A stretch of 53,316 nucleotides of DNA from Caballeronia glathei (GCF_000698595.1 NZ_JFHC01000060.1:1-53316); one strand, 5' to 3'; shown: positions 33,601 to 43,912, counted from the first letter of the stretch. Numbers and translations: made by a program. Notes: a model not told the origin generated them from the letters alone.

Positions 33601-36600
33601 AGCCATCGGCAATGCCGCGGCGAAATTCGATCTCGCATTCGAGCTCATCGCCCACGGCAGCAATGGCGACGGATACAACGACGGATACGGCGTCATCGAA
33701 GGCAGTCTCGAGTTCGCCGCCGACCTGTTCGACGCGGCAACGGCCCGCCGCATGGCGTCCGCCTTCCAATACCTGCTCGATCAGGCCATCGCCGATCCGG
33801 ACGCGGGCATCGGGCGTCATGCCATGCTCGCGCCCGGGGAACGCGCGGCAATGCTTGCTTTCGGCACGCCGTCGCGGCAGCGGCAACGAAAGGCGCAGTC
33901 TGTCCCGCAACGTTTCGCGGAGATCGCCGACCGCCAGCCTCACGCCATCGCGTTGCGCGCTGGCGATCGCGCGCTGACCTATCGCCAGCTCGATCGGATG
34001 TCGAACCGGCTGGCGCACCGGATCGGCAAGCATGGCGTGGCGCGCGAGACTTGCGTCGCGGTCGACATGGCGCGCTCGCTGGAACTGATCGTCGCGACAC
34101 TTGCCATCGTCAAGGCGGGCGGCTGCTATCTGCCGCTCTATCGCGGCCAGCCGCCGGAGCGCCGGCAGCGCGTGCTGGACGACACGCGAACCGTGCTAGT
34201 GCTGCACGACGCCGGTGCCGCCGGCGACTACTGGCCCGTGGCCGCATTGCAGATCGATCCCGCAATACTCGACCAGGGCGACGACAGCCCCGTCGCGATC
34301 GACGTCGCGCCGCAGGCCCTGGTGAACGTCATGTACACGTCCGGTTCCTCCGGACAGCCCAAGGGCATCGAAGTGACGCATGCCGGTATCGTCGACATGG
34401 CGATGGATCTCCTGGACTTTCCTCCGCAACGCGTGCTGTTTCAGTCGGCCTATGCGTTCGACGCCAGCAGCTATGAAATCTGGGGTGCCCTGCTGCGCGG
34501 CGACGAACTCGTCGTAGCCTCGTGCGAGCAGTTGACGCCTGCGGATCTGCGCCGCGAAATCGCCAGGCATGGCGCCGACAATCTGCTGCTGACGACGAGC
34601 CTCTTTAATCTGCTGGTCACGGAAGACCTGGAGTGCCTGAGCGGGCTGCGCACCATCCTCACCGGCGGCGACGTGGCGTCGGTCGCGAGCTTTCAGCGGG
34701 TCTTGCGGCGCTTCCCGGAGATGACGCTACTGAACTGCTATGGCCCGACCGAGGCCAGCGTGTTCGTCACGAGCTTCCGGGCGACGCCGGACCGGCGCCT
34801 GCAGCATCCGGTCCCGGTCGGCGTGCCGCGCGCGTCGGCGCGGATCCATGTGCTCGACGACTTCCTCCATGTCTGCCCCATCGGCGTCGCGGGCGATCTG
34901 TATATCGCAGGCCACGTGCTCGCGCGCGGCTATGTCGGGCAGGCGGGCATCACGGCCGATCGCTTCGTGGCCGACCCTTATGGCCAGCCCGGCGCGCGCA
35001 TGTATCGCACCGGCGATCTCGCGCGCTGGAACGAACAGGGGGAACTGGAATTCGTCGGCCGCGCCGATCAGCAGGTGAAGGTGCGCGGCCTGCGCGTCGA
35101 GCTCGGCGAAATCGAAACCGTGCTGTCCGAGTTGCCGCCGGTTCGCGCCTGCGCGGTGCTGGTGCAGCAGGACGGCGCCGCCGCCAGCCGGCTGGTGGCT
35201 TATGTCGTCGCCGATGCGACTTACGACGAGCGTCGCGTGCGCGCGGCGCTCAGGCAACGCCTGCCCGATTACATGATGCCGGTGGGCTTCGTCAGGCTCG
35301 ACAGGCTGCCCATCACGCGCAACGGCAAGCTCGACCGCAAGGCGCTGCCGGCCTTTCAGGCACGGCCATCCGCGACGCGCCTGCCTGTCACCCCGCGCGA
35401 AGCGGCGCTGGTGAAGCTGTTCGCGGAAGTCCTCGACCTCGCGACCGTCGGTGCGGACGACGGCTTCTTCGCACTGGGCGGCGACAGCATTCTGTCGATC
35501 CAGCTGGTCAGCCGCGCGCGCAAGGCAGGACTCGTGCTGACGCCGGCGGACGTCTTTCGGGAAAAGACACCGGCGGCGCTCGCCGTCGCCGCGCGCGATC
35601 TGAGCGACGAGCAACCCGCCAACGCAGCGTGGCCGGGCATGCCCGCGGATGTCGTGGCTGCGCTGCGAGCCGACATCCCCGATGTCACGGACATTTTCCC
35701 GCTCGTGCCGCTGCAGGAAGGGCTGCTGTTCCACGCCCTGTACGATGCTTCCGGTCCGGACCCGTACATCGTGCAACTGGTGCTGGACTTCGAAGGCAGG
35801 CTGGATCGGGACAGGCTGCGCGCTGCCGTCGACAGGCTGGTCGGGCGGCACGAAGCGCTGCGGGTCAGCTTCAATACCGTCGACGGGCGCGTCGTGCAGG
35901 CACTGCACGGCACCGTCGAAACGCCCTGGCGCGACATCGATCTCCCGGACGCCGCGCATCCGCAACGCGCGCTCGCGGACTGGCTTGCGCAAGACCGCGA
36001 ACATCGTTTCGACCTGACGTCGGCGCCATTGCTGCGAGCGGCCCTGCTGCGCATGAACCCCGGCCGTCATCGGCTGGTGTTGAGCCTTCATCATCTGCTG
36101 ATCGATGGCTGGTCGATGCCCGTCATGGTGTCCGAGCTGATGCGTGCTTACGCGGGCGACGTGCTCGACCCGGCGCCGCCGCTGCGCGATCAGTTCGTCT
36201 GGCTGGCGCAGCAGGACCGCGAGAGCGCACGCAACGCATGGCAAGAGGCCCTGGCCGGGCTGGACGGTCCGACACGTCTCGTCGCGAGCGCGGGTCCGGG
36301 CACGCATGCCGCGCGGCAGGAGTCCGTCACCGGCAAGCTCGATGCGCAAACGACGGCGCGCCTGCAGGACTGCGCGCGACACCGCGGCCTGACGCTGGCG
36401 ACCTTCGCGCAGGGCGCCTGGGCTATCCTGCTCGCTCACTGGACCGGGCGGCAGGACATCGTCTTCGGCGTGACGGCAGCCGGACGGCCGGCCGAGATGC
36501 CCGATGTCGAGCGGCGCGTCGGCCTGCTCATCAATACCCTTCCGCTGCGTGCGACGCTGCGCGCCGGCGAGACGATCGCGCAATTGCTCAAACGCATCCA

Positions 36601-39600
36601 GCGGGACCAGTCCGCGCTGCTGCCGCATCAGCACGTGGGACTGCCTGAGGTGCAGGCGCTCCTTGGGCACGGCGAGTTGTTCGACACGCTCGTGGTGTTT
36701 GAGAACTATCCCGCCGCGCGTACGCAGAGCGAGATCGACGGCGTCGTGCTGGCGGGGATGACGGTCGACGACACGACGCACTATCCGGTCAGCGTGATGG
36801 TCACGCCGGGGCGGGAACTGGAGCTGCGGATCGATCATCGCGCGGAGCGGGTCTCCTCCCACTATGCGCGGCGCTTTCTCGCCACGTTCATGCAGATCCT
36901 GCGGACGATGGCCGCACAGCCTGACGAACTGGTCGGACGCATCGACCTTCTTTCGGGCGCCGAGCGCGACGAGATCCATCGCTGGAACGCGACGACGCAT
37001 CCCGTCGAACGGGACGATGTCGTGGCGCTCTTCAGCGCGCAGGCAGCACGCACGCCGGACGCCATCGCCGTGGTGCAGGGCCTGGACCGGCTGAGTTACC
37101 GCGAACTCGAGACGCGCTCGAACGCGCTGGCCCATTTCCTCGTCGAGCACGGCATCGGCCCCGAGCGCATCGTTGCCCTGACCATGACCCGCACGCCCGA
37201 CATGGTGGTGGCGATGCTCGGCGTGCTGAAGAGCGGCGGCGCCTATCTCCCGGTCGATCCGCACTACCCCGAAGGACGCATCGCCGCGATGCTCGCTGAT
37301 GCGCGGCCCGCGCGCACGCTTGCGGCCTTGCCGTCGCTCGCGGGCTGGCCCACCGGCGCCCTCCGGCGCGCCGTCGCCCCCGGCCATCCGGCCTATGTCG
37401 TCTATACCTCGGGTTCCAGCGGCACGCCGAAGGGCGTCGTGGTGACGCGCGCGGGCATAGCGAGTCTGGTCGGCGCGCAGGCCGAGCGGTTCGGCATCAC
37501 GGCTGCATCGCGCGTGTTGCAATTCGCGTCGCTCTCGTTCGATGCCGCCGTGTCCGAGGTCCTCGTCACGCTGCTGCGCGGCGCGAGCCTCGTCCTCGCC
37601 GATCCGGCATTGATGTCGGCGGAACGCCTCGCCCGGCTGATCTGCGAGCAGGCCATCACCTGCGTGACGCTGCCACCCGCGCTGCTCGCGGTGATGGATC
37701 CCGCCACGATACCCGCCTCGTGCACGATCGTCACCGCCGGCGAGGCGATCTCGTCCGACACGGCGGGACGATGGTCGGACGGCCGGCGGCTCATCAACGC
37801 CTACGGTCCGACGGAAGTCACCGTGTGCGCGACGATGAGCGACGACCTCGCCGGCCCGCTTGCGCCGCCGATCGGAAGGCCCGTCTGGAACAGCCAGATC
37901 CATGTGCTCGATGCGTGCCTGCGATCGTGCGCGGCCGGCGTGACCGGCGAGATCTACGTCGCCGGCGCGGGGCTGGCGCGAGGTTATTTCGCGCGGCCCG
38001 ATCTCACGGCCGAGCGTTTCGTCGCCGATCCGTTCGGCGCTGCCGGCACGCGGCTTTATCGCACTGGCGATCTCGGGCGCTGGCGAGCCGATGGACAGCT
38101 CGAATTCCTCGGCCGCGCCGACCAGCAGATCAAGCTGCGCGGCTTTCGCATCGAGCCGGGTGAGATCGAGGCGGTGCTGATGGAAGAAGACGGCGTGCGG
38201 GCATGCGCCGTGGCCGTGCGCGACCGGCAACTCATCGCCTATGTCGTGCCGGTATCGACTCTCGATGTGCGCTCGCTCCGCGCGGCCGTGGCGAAACGCC
38301 TGCCCGAATACATGACGCCGTCGTCGTTCGTCCCGCTCGACGCGCTGCCGCTCACGCCCAACGGCAAGCTCGATCGCGAGGCATTGCCGGCGCCGCCGCG
38401 CGAGGTGTCCGCCCGGCGCGTTCCGGCGACGGATCGGGAAGCCCTGATCGCGCGGCTCTTCGGCGAAGTCCTCGAACGCGAAGACGTGCAGGCGGACGAC
38501 AGCTTCTTCGCGCTGGGCGGAGACAGCATCCTGTCGATTCGCTTCGTGAGCCGCGCACGTGCCGCAGGACTCGATCTGAGCCCGGCTCAGGTGTTCCGGC
38601 ACAAGACGCCGGCCGGGCTGGCGCAGGTCGCCGGCATCCTTCCGGATGCCCGGGATTGCGCGGCGTCGCCACCGGACGATGCGGCCGGACGCGTGCCCGC
38701 CACCCCCATCATGCACTGGTTGACCGAACGCGGCGGTTCGATCGCGGCGTTCAGCCAGTCGGTGCTGGTGGCCTTGCCGGACGGCGCGCAACACCGCTCG
38801 CTCGTGCAGGCCTTGCAGGCCGTGATCACGCGGCACGCGCTGCTGCGGGCGAGGCTGACCGGCGGCGAACTCGATGCGGCCGCGCAAGCCGTGGATGCCG
38901 ACGCCCTGTTGCAACGATTGGACGCGCGCGGCTCGACCGACGCCGATGTCGAGCGCAGCGCCGCCCGTCAGCAACAGGCGTCGGAACGATGGCTCGCGCC
39001 GCAGCGGGGACGCGTGTTGCGGGCGGTGTGGTTCGACCGGGGCGCGGCAACGGGCCTGCTTCTGCTCACGATTCATCACCTCGTCGTGGATGGCGTGTCC
39101 TGGCGCATCCTGCTCGATGACCTCGCGCAGGCCTACGACCGCGCCGCGCAGGGCCGGCCTCCCGTTCTGCCACCGGTGCCGACATCCTTCCGCCGCTGGG
39201 CGCGCCATCTCCACGAGGATGCGCACGCTGCGCGGCGTGTTGCCGAACTCGATCACTGGCGAAGGATCATGTCCGCGCCCGACGCCCCGCTGGGTGCGCG
39301 CCCGCTCGGCCCCGCCGACACACTGGCCACCGCGCGCCGCATCACCCTGCGGCTCGACGCCGCGACCACGTCGCGCCTTCTCGGCAGCGTTCCGGCACTG
39401 TTTCGCGGCGGCGTGAACGACGTCCTGCTCGCCGGCTACGCGCTCGCCGTGGCCGGCTGGCGCGGTGGTACGCGCCCGGTCCTGCTCGATCTCGAAGGAC
39501 ACGGTCGCGAGCCGGGCGACAGCGGTCTCGACCTGTCGCAGACGGTCGGCTGGTTCACGAGCCTGCATCCGGTGCGCATCGATCTCGACGACGGTGTCGA

Positions 39601-42600
39601 ACCGGACGCGGCGCTGCAAAGCAGCACGGCGCTCGCCGCACTCGTGAAGCGGGTCAAGGAAATCCTGCGCGGCCCGCCCGACCACGGGATCGGCTATGGG
39701 CTGCTGCGCTACCTCAATGCGCAGACAGCCGCGCATCTGCAAGGCAGGCGCGCGCAACTGTCGTTCAATTATCTCGGCCGCTTCGGCCGTTCGAGCGGCA
39801 CCTGGTCGCCGCTCGGCGGCCTGTCCCTCGAAGGCGGCGACGCTGCCGATGTGCCCTTGTCTCATGCCGTCGCGCTGGATGCGCAGGTCGTTGAAGGTGA
39901 CGAGGGGCCGCAGCTGCACGCGCACTGGACCTTTGCCGGCGGCCTGTTCGACGAGACCGCCATCCGCGCGCTGGCCGAGCGCTGGTTCGACGCGCTGCGC
40001 GGCATCGCCCGGCTCGACTCGGGCGGCCTGACGCCGTCCGATATCTGCGCCGATCTCACGCAGGCCGAGATCGATGCAATCGAAGCGACGGTGCCCGGCG
40101 CGCTGGACATCCTGCCGCTTCTGCCCTTGCAGGAAGGGCTGCTATTCCACTCGCTATACGACGCGTCGGGCCCCGATCCCTACATCGCGCAAGTCTCGCT
40201 CACGCTCGAAGGGCATCTCGACGCCGCGCGCCTGCAAGCCGCGGCAGGTGCACTGCTCGCGCGTCACGAAGCATTGCGGATCGTCATTCGCACGACAGGC
40301 GGCCGGCCCGTTCAGGTGATCGCCGCTTCGGTGGCCACGCCGTGGCGCGAGGCGGACGTCTCCGGCGCGGAGCATGTCGCGCACGCGTTGTCGGCCATTC
40401 TCGCGTCCGAACGCGAACGCCGTTTTGATCTCGAACGCGCGCCACTGCTGCGCTTCGTCCTCGTCAGAACCGGGCCACAGCGGCATCAGCTCGTCATGAG
40501 CAACCATCATCTGCTGCTGGACGGCTGGTCGATGCCGATTCTGGTGTCCGATCTGATGTCGCTGTATGAAGGAGAGGCCCTGAAAGGCAGCCTGCCGTTG
40601 CGCGACCAGCACGCATGGCTGAAGCGTCAGGACAAGACGGCCGCGCGCGCGGCCTGGCATGACGCTCTGCGCGGGCTGGACGGGCCGACCCGGCTGACCC
40701 GTCCCGAACCGGGTTCGCATGCGGCGGATGTCTGTACCGCGCGGATCGATCTGCCCGCAAGCCTGACCGGTAAACTGGCCGCTCTGGCGCAGCACCGGGA
40801 AGCGACGCTCAGCACGATCCTGCAGGGCTGCTGGGCCGTGCTGCTCGCCCGGCTGACCGGACGCGAGGACGTCGCGTTCGGCATCACCGTATCGGGCCGC
40901 CCTGCCGAACTGCCGGATGTCGAGCGGCGCGTCGGCCTTTTCATCAATACGCTGCCGCTGAGAGTCACGCTCGAACCCCGCGAGCACTGGCCGGAACTGT
41001 TTCGCCGCGTGCAGGCGAGCCACGCGGATCTGTTGCCGCATCAGCACCTCGCCCTCACCGAAATCCTGGCGCAGTCCGGGCAGTACGAATTGTTCGACAG
41101 CCTGCTCATCGTCGAGAACTATCCGATGGATGGCCACCGTCTGCACCGCGCGGCGGACGGCGTCGAGGTCGCGGGGATCGAGGGATATGACAGCACGCAC
41201 TATCCAGTGACGCTCGTCGCGATTCCGGGAGCGCACATGACGCTGCGCCTGGACTGCCGGAACGGCCGGCTCGATGCCGAGGCGGCGCACACGCTGCTAG
41301 ACAGGTTCGTGCGCCTGCTGGAGCAGGTCGCGGCGGCGCCGGAGACCGCAATCGCCGCTCACGATCTGCTCGCGCCGGCCGAAACCGAGCATCTGGACGC
41401 GTGGAACCGGACGGCCCGCGCCATTCCCGACGAAAACGTGGCGACCCTGTTCTCGCGGCAGGCGCGCCGCACGCCCGGTGCCATCGCCGTAGAACAGGGC
41501 GAGCAGCGCTGGTCTTACGCCGATGTCGAGCGGCGCTCGGATCAGTTCGCGCAAGCGCTGATCGCGCGCGGCATCGGACCGGACGATCTGGTCGCGCTGA
41601 CCTTGCCGCGCACGCCCGACATCGTCGCGGCCGTGCTCGGCGTTCTCAGGAGCGGCGCGGCCTTCCTGCCGATCGACCCGAGTTATCCGCAGGCGCGCAT
41701 CGCCGCCATGCTCGCCGATGCAAGGCCGGCGCTCGTGATCGACCGGCTGCCGGCGCATGACGGCGGCGGCCCGGGTTTCGCCGCCGTTGCGCCTGCCTCC
41801 CGCGCGGAACATCTGGCCTATGTGATCCATACGTCCGGCTCCACGGGCACGCCCAAGGGTGTCGCCGTGTCGCGCGCCGGCCTCGTCAACCTGCTTGCGG
41901 CGATGCAGGACCGCATCGGCCTGAAAGCCGGCGACCGCCTGCTCGCGGTGACGACGCTGGGCTTCGACATCGCGTGTCTCGAACTACTCGGTCCGCTGCT
42001 CGCGGGCGCCACGATCGTGCTGGCCGCCTCCGACGACGTGAAAGATCCGCGTCATCTCGCGCGCCTCGCTGGTTCATCCCGTGCAAACGTGATGCAGGCG
42101 ACGCCGACGCTCTGGGACGCGCTGCTGCGCGAGATGGAAGACATGTCGACGCGGCGTGAAGCCATGCCGCAGCCCGGCTTCAGAGTTGCGCTGACAGGCG
42201 GCGAGGCGCTCTCCGCCCACCTCGCCGAACGACTGCAGGCACATGCCCGGCGCGTGATCAATGTCTACGGTCCGACCGAAACCACGATCTGGTCGACATC
42301 GGCGGAGCTCGCAGCGAGCCGGGCCGGTCCCGGCATCGGGCGGCCGGTCTGGAATACGCGTGTCCATGTGCTCGATCGCTGGCTGGGCCGCTGCCCGCCG
42401 GGGACGGCCGGCGATCTGTATATCGCGGGGCGAGGACTCGCGCGCGGATATATCGGCCGGCCCGATCTGACCAGCGAGCGTTTCGTCGCCGATCCCTACG
42501 GCGCGCCGGGCGAGCGCATGTATCGAACGGGCGATCTGGCGCGCTGGTCGGCCGATGGCGAACTGGAATTCCTCGGCCGCTCCGATCATCAGGTCAAGAT

Positions 42601-43912
42601 ACGGGGCTTTCGCGTCGAGACCGGCGAGGCGGAGGCCGCACTGCGCGCGCACAAATCGGTGCGCGACTGCGCCGTCGCGCTGATCGACGGGCAACTGGCC
42701 GCTTATCTCGTCGCCGGCCCGGACTACGACGAAGCCCAGGTGCGCGCCACACTCGTCGCCAGCCTGCCCGACTACATGGTTCCGACGATCTTCACGACGC
42801 TGGACCGGCTGCCCGTGACGCTGAACGGCAAGCTCGACCGTGCCGCGCTGCCGGCTCCAGCGCGCGCGCCGCGACGCTTTAAGGCGCCGCGCAACGCCCG
42901 CGAAGCGGAACTGGCACGGCTCTTCGCGCAGACGCTGGAGCGCGACACCATATCGATCGACGACAACTTCTTTGCGCTGGGCGGGCATTCGCTGCGTGCG
43001 GCGCGCCTCGTCAACCGCATCCGCGATCGCATGGGCGTGGACGTCGGCATCCGCGTGCTGTTCGAAGCGCCGACCGTCGCCCTGCTCGGCGAGCGGTTGT
43101 GGGATCGTCACGCGCCGGATGCGCTCGCGCCGCTGTTGCCGCTGCAGCACGCGAGTGCAGCCGCGCCGCTCTTCTGCGTGCATCCCGGTTACGGACTGAG
43201 CTGGTGTTATGCGACGCTCATCCCGCACATCGGCGTCGATGTCCCGCTCTACGGGCTGCAATCGCCCATGCTGAGCGGAGAGGCGCCGCCGCCATCGGTT
43301 GCCGGGCTCGCCGACCGCTATATCGCGCATATCCGCACGGTCCAGCCTCGCGGCCCCTACCGGCTGATGGGATGGTCGTTCGGCGGTCTGGTGGCGCATC
43401 AGATCGCGACGAGCCTCGAAGCACAGGGCGAGACCGTCGCGCATGTCGTGCTGCTCGACAGCAACCTGCCGCTGGACGCGCGGCACGAAACGCTCGCGCC
43501 GGCCCTGCATCTGGGCAATGTGCTGGCGATGATCGGCTATCCGTTCAGCGAGGCATCGCACGACGCATTGCGATGGGATCGCGTGATGGACCATATGCGC
43601 GCCATCGAAAGCCCGCTTGCGCACATTCCCCAGAGCGCATTGCCTGCGCTCGTCGACGTGACCGCGTGCCACGCCTCGCTCGCCGCGTCGTTCCGGCCCG
43701 CGCCGCTCAGCGCGCCGATGACCTTCGTGCGCGCCACGGCGACGCTGTCCGGCGAGTCTTCACTGCGAGCATGGCGCGCGAGCGCCCGCGGCCCGCTCGA
43801 CGTGATCGACGTGCCCTACGAACACGACCACATGATGCTGGGCGACGCGCTCACCGTCATCGGACCGATCATTCGTGATCTCTTTGCCAACTGGGTGAGA
43901 AACAGTGAATGA
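30626..43912 (+). CDS. Four-module NRPS, A-T-C-A-T-C-A-T-E-C-A-T-TE
   Basis: This is a 4428-residue synthetase. Layout: A1 (25-510), T1 (SGGHS near 565), C2 (615-1040, HHIAFDG), A2 (1090-1570), T2 (LGGDS near 1620), C3 (1680-2100, HHLLIDG), A3 (2115-2590), T3 (LGGDS near 2631), E (2690-3120, HHLVVDG and QTVGWFTSLHPV), C4 (3150-3570, HHLLLDG), A4 (3590-4060), T4 (LGGHS near 4119) and TE (4170-4428, GWSFGG near 4249). Hand-read codes: A1 IDTVISYGDK, lacking Asp235 and close to beta-alanine codes; A2 DAYLLGCVFK, unassigned; A3 DASTVAAVCK, Phe/Tyr-like; A4 DILQLGVIWK, glycine. The absence of a first C domain marks A1-T1 as the loading module. Predicted product: beta-amino acid, X, D-Tyr/Phe, Gly. 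Confidence 0.94.
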   Translation: MDALTDQIGGGHDAARWSADELATLTVCDLLERQAARTPTALALLQGARQMTYAELHVRTSRLGDQLMARGLGPGDIVAIALPRSFAMVQAILGVLRSGAAYLPLDPAYPRDRLAFMARDARPSCLLTSTRLAGELAATVQDIPVLHIVDLPGNDHDAPGKTADRIGVRPQPLDAAYVIYTSGSTGRPKGVVGLHAGLVNRLCWVAATYAFAPGETVLAKSSMSFIDGATELLAPLIAGATVALADAEVAKDPALLAAEIARLGIGRITVVPSLLAALLDQPDHAALNRCPLWICSGETLPPALAKRFAASVPDARLVNYYGSSEASGDSLHAAASMTNGAPIGHEIWNTSAYVLDECLRPCATGEAGELYIAGAGLARGYLGQPGLTAERFIADPHGPSGSRMYRTGDRARRRSDSEIEYLGRADRQVKIRGLRVEPGEIEAALLAHRQVAAAAVVLQEHAPGDARLVAYVVPAAGYEESALRDALARRLPDPMLPSSFVTVAALPLLPNGKLDRAALPKAVREASRGPAGRTPLEIALTPLFAEVLRLDGMGIHDDFFTSGGHSLLAGHLANRIRAVLKIDASVSDVFRAPTVERLAALLETGGARRLGLSADASREHVRLSAGQRGLWFMGRLGTGAAAAAYNLPYAFDLTGSCDAHALRLAILDIAARHETLRTLFRHGDRGPHPHVLPPDEFDELLAVTDVTPAELDGEIAAEAGTPFDLERRPPFRVRLLRWARNRAVLVFNFHHIAFDGASLGPFLREVSTAYAARHAGVQPGWTPLPVQYADYVAWQRKLLGSSHDAGGLGQRQLAYWRDALADLPDELPLPRVRARPADALGKAERIVFRFDETLHRRAARFAQTHRATLFMVLQTALVAVLRRFGAGADVFIGTPAEGRFDEQLRDLVGYFVNSLVLRVDAGGNPGFREMLGRVREADLAAYANQDVPFSSIVEALNPERSVARHPLFQVALTLEYGDSEQLALQGLTATPRAIGNAAAKFDLAFELIAHGSNGDGYNDGYGVIEGSLEFAADLFDAATARRMASAFQYLLDQAIADPDAGIGRHAMLAPGERAAMLAFGTPSRQRQRKAQSVPQRFAEIADRQPHAIALRAGDRALTYRQLDRMSNRLAHRIGKHGVARETCVAVDMARSLELIVATLAIVKAGGCYLPLYRGQPPERRQRVLDDTRTVLVLHDAGAAGDYWPVAALQIDPAILDQGDDSPVAIDVAPQALVNVMYTSGSSGQPKGIEVTHAGIVDMAMDLLDFPPQRVLFQSAYAFDASSYEIWGALLRGDELVVASCEQLTPADLRREIARHGADNLLLTTSLFNLLVTEDLECLSGLRTILTGGDVASVASFQRVLRRFPEMTLLNCYGPTEASVFVTSFRATPDRRLQHPVPVGVPRASARIHVLDDFLHVCPIGVAGDLYIAGHVLARGYVGQAGITADRFVADPYGQPGARMYRTGDLARWNEQGELEFVGRADQQVKVRGLRVELGEIETVLSELPPVRACAVLVQQDGAAASRLVAYVVADATYDERRVRAALRQRLPDYMMPVGFVRLDRLPITRNGKLDRKALPAFQARPSATRLPVTPREAALVKLFAEVLDLATVGADDGFFALGGDSILSIQLVSRARKAGLVLTPADVFREKTPAALAVAARDLSDEQPANAAWPGMPADVVAALRADIPDVTDIFPLVPLQEGLLFHALYDASGPDPYIVQLVLDFEGRLDRDRLRAAVDRLVGRHEALRVSFNTVDGRVVQALHGTVETPWRDIDLPDAAHPQRALADWLAQDREHRFDLTSAPLLRAALLRMNPGRHRLVLSLHHLLIDGWSMPVMVSELMRAYAGDVLDPAPPLRDQFVWLAQQDRESARNAWQEALAGLDGPTRLVASAGPGTHAARQESVTGKLDAQTTARLQDCARHRGLTLATFAQGAWAILLAHWTGRQDIVFGVTAAGRPAEMPDVERRVGLLINTLPLRATLRAGETIAQLLKRIQRDQSALLPHQHVGLPEVQALLGHGELFDTLVVFENYPAARTQSEIDGVVLAGMTVDDTTHYPVSVMVTPGRELELRIDHRAERVSSHYARRFLATFMQILRTMAAQPDELVGRIDLLSGAERDEIHRWNATTHPVERDDVVALFSAQAARTPDAIAVVQGLDRLSYRELETRSNALAHFLVEHGIGPERIVALTMTRTPDMVVAMLGVLKSGGAYLPVDPHYPEGRIAAMLADARPARTLAALPSLAGWPTGALRRAVAPGHPAYVVYTSGSSGTPKGVVVTRAGIASLVGAQAERFGITAASRVLQFASLSFDAAVSEVLVTLLRGASLVLADPALMSAERLARLICEQAITCVTLPPALLAVMDPATIPASCTIVTAGEAISSDTAGRWSDGRRLINAYGPTEVTVCATMSDDLAGPLAPPIGRPVWNSQIHVLDACLRSCAAGVTGEIYVAGAGLARGYFARPDLTAERFVADPFGAAGTRLYRTGDLGRWRADGQLEFLGRADQQIKLRGFRIEPGEIEAVLMEEDGVRACAVAVRDRQLIAYVVPVSTLDVRSLRAAVAKRLPEYMTPSSFVPLDALPLTPNGKLDREALPAPPREVSARRVPATDREALIARLFGEVLEREDVQADDSFFALGGDSILSIRFVSRARAAGLDLSPAQVFRHKTPAGLAQVAGILPDARDCAASPPDDAAGRVPATPIMHWLTERGGSIAAFSQSVLVALPDGAQHRSLVQALQAVITRHALLRARLTGGELDAAAQAVDADALLQRLDARGSTDADVERSAARQQQASERWLAPQRGRVLRAVWFDRGAATGLLLLTIHHLVVDGVSWRILLDDLAQAYDRAAQGRPPVLPPVPTSFRRWARHLHEDAHAARRVAELDHWRRIMSAPDAPLGARPLGPADTLATARRITLRLDAATTSRLLGSVPALFRGGVNDVLLAGYALAVAGWRGGTRPVLLDLEGHGREPGDSGLDLSQTVGWFTSLHPVRIDLDDGVEPDAALQSSTALAALVKRVKEILRGPPDHGIGYGLLRYLNAQTAAHLQGRRAQLSFNYLGRFGRSSGTWSPLGGLSLEGGDAADVPLSHAVALDAQVVEGDEGPQLHAHWTFAGGLFDETAIRALAERWFDALRGIARLDSGGLTPSDICADLTQAEIDAIEATVPGALDILPLLPLQEGLLFHSLYDASGPDPYIAQVSLTLEGHLDAARLQAAAGALLARHEALRIVIRTTGGRPVQVIAASVATPWREADVSGAEHVAHALSAILASERERRFDLERAPLLRFVLVRTGPQRHQLVMSNHHLLLDGWSMPILVSDLMSLYEGEALKGSLPLRDQHAWLKRQDKTAARAAWHDALRGLDGPTRLTRPEPGSHAADVCTARIDLPASLTGKLAALAQHREATLSTILQGCWAVLLARLTGREDVAFGITVSGRPAELPDVERRVGLFINTLPLRVTLEPREHWPELFRRVQASHADLLPHQHLALTEILAQSGQYELFDSLLIVENYPMDGHRLHRAADGVEVAGIEGYDSTHYPVTLVAIPGAHMTLRLDCRNGRLDAEAAHTLLDRFVRLLEQVAAAPETAIAAHDLLAPAETEHLDAWNRTARAIPDENVATLFSRQARRTPGAIAVEQGEQRWSYADVERRSDQFAQALIARGIGPDDLVALTLPRTPDIVAAVLGVLRSGAAFLPIDPSYPQARIAAMLADARPALVIDRLPAHDGGGPGFAAVAPASRAEHLAYVIHTSGSTGTPKGVAVSRAGLVNLLAAMQDRIGLKAGDRLLAVTTLGFDIACLELLGPLLAGATIVLAASDDVKDPRHLARLAGSSRANVMQATPTLWDALLREMEDMSTRREAMPQPGFRVALTGGEALSAHLAERLQAHARRVINVYGPTETTIWSTSAELAASRAGPGIGRPVWNTRVHVLDRWLGRCPPGTAGDLYIAGRGLARGYIGRPDLTSERFVADPYGAPGERMYRTGDLARWSADGELEFLGRSDHQVKIRGFRVETGEAEAALRAHKSVRDCAVALIDGQLAAYLVAGPDYDEAQVRATLVASLPDYMVPTIFTTLDRLPVTLNGKLDRAALPAPARAPRRFKAPRNAREAELARLFAQTLERDTISIDDNFFALGGHSLRAARLVNRIRDRMGVDVGIRVLFEAPTVALLGERLWDRHAPDALAPLLPLQHASAAAPLFCVHPGYGLSWCYATLIPHIGVDVPLYGLQSPMLSGEAPPPSVAGLADRYIAHIRTVQPRGPYRLMGWSFGGLVAHQIATSLEAQGETVAHVVLLDSNLPLDARHETLAPALHLGNVLAMIGYPFSEASHDALRWDRVMDHMRAIESPLAHIPQSALPALVDVTACHASLAASFRPAPLSAPMTFVRATATLSGESSLRAWRASARGPLDVIDVPYEHDHMMLGDALTVIGPIIRDLFANWVRNSE

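Noticed and set aside
34727..39925. Very long open frame (1732 codons) antisense to the four-module NRPS
   Set aside because: It is Arg/His/Gln-rich, has no domain, and mirrors the codon structure of the high-GC NRPS gene. It is a typical shadow frame.
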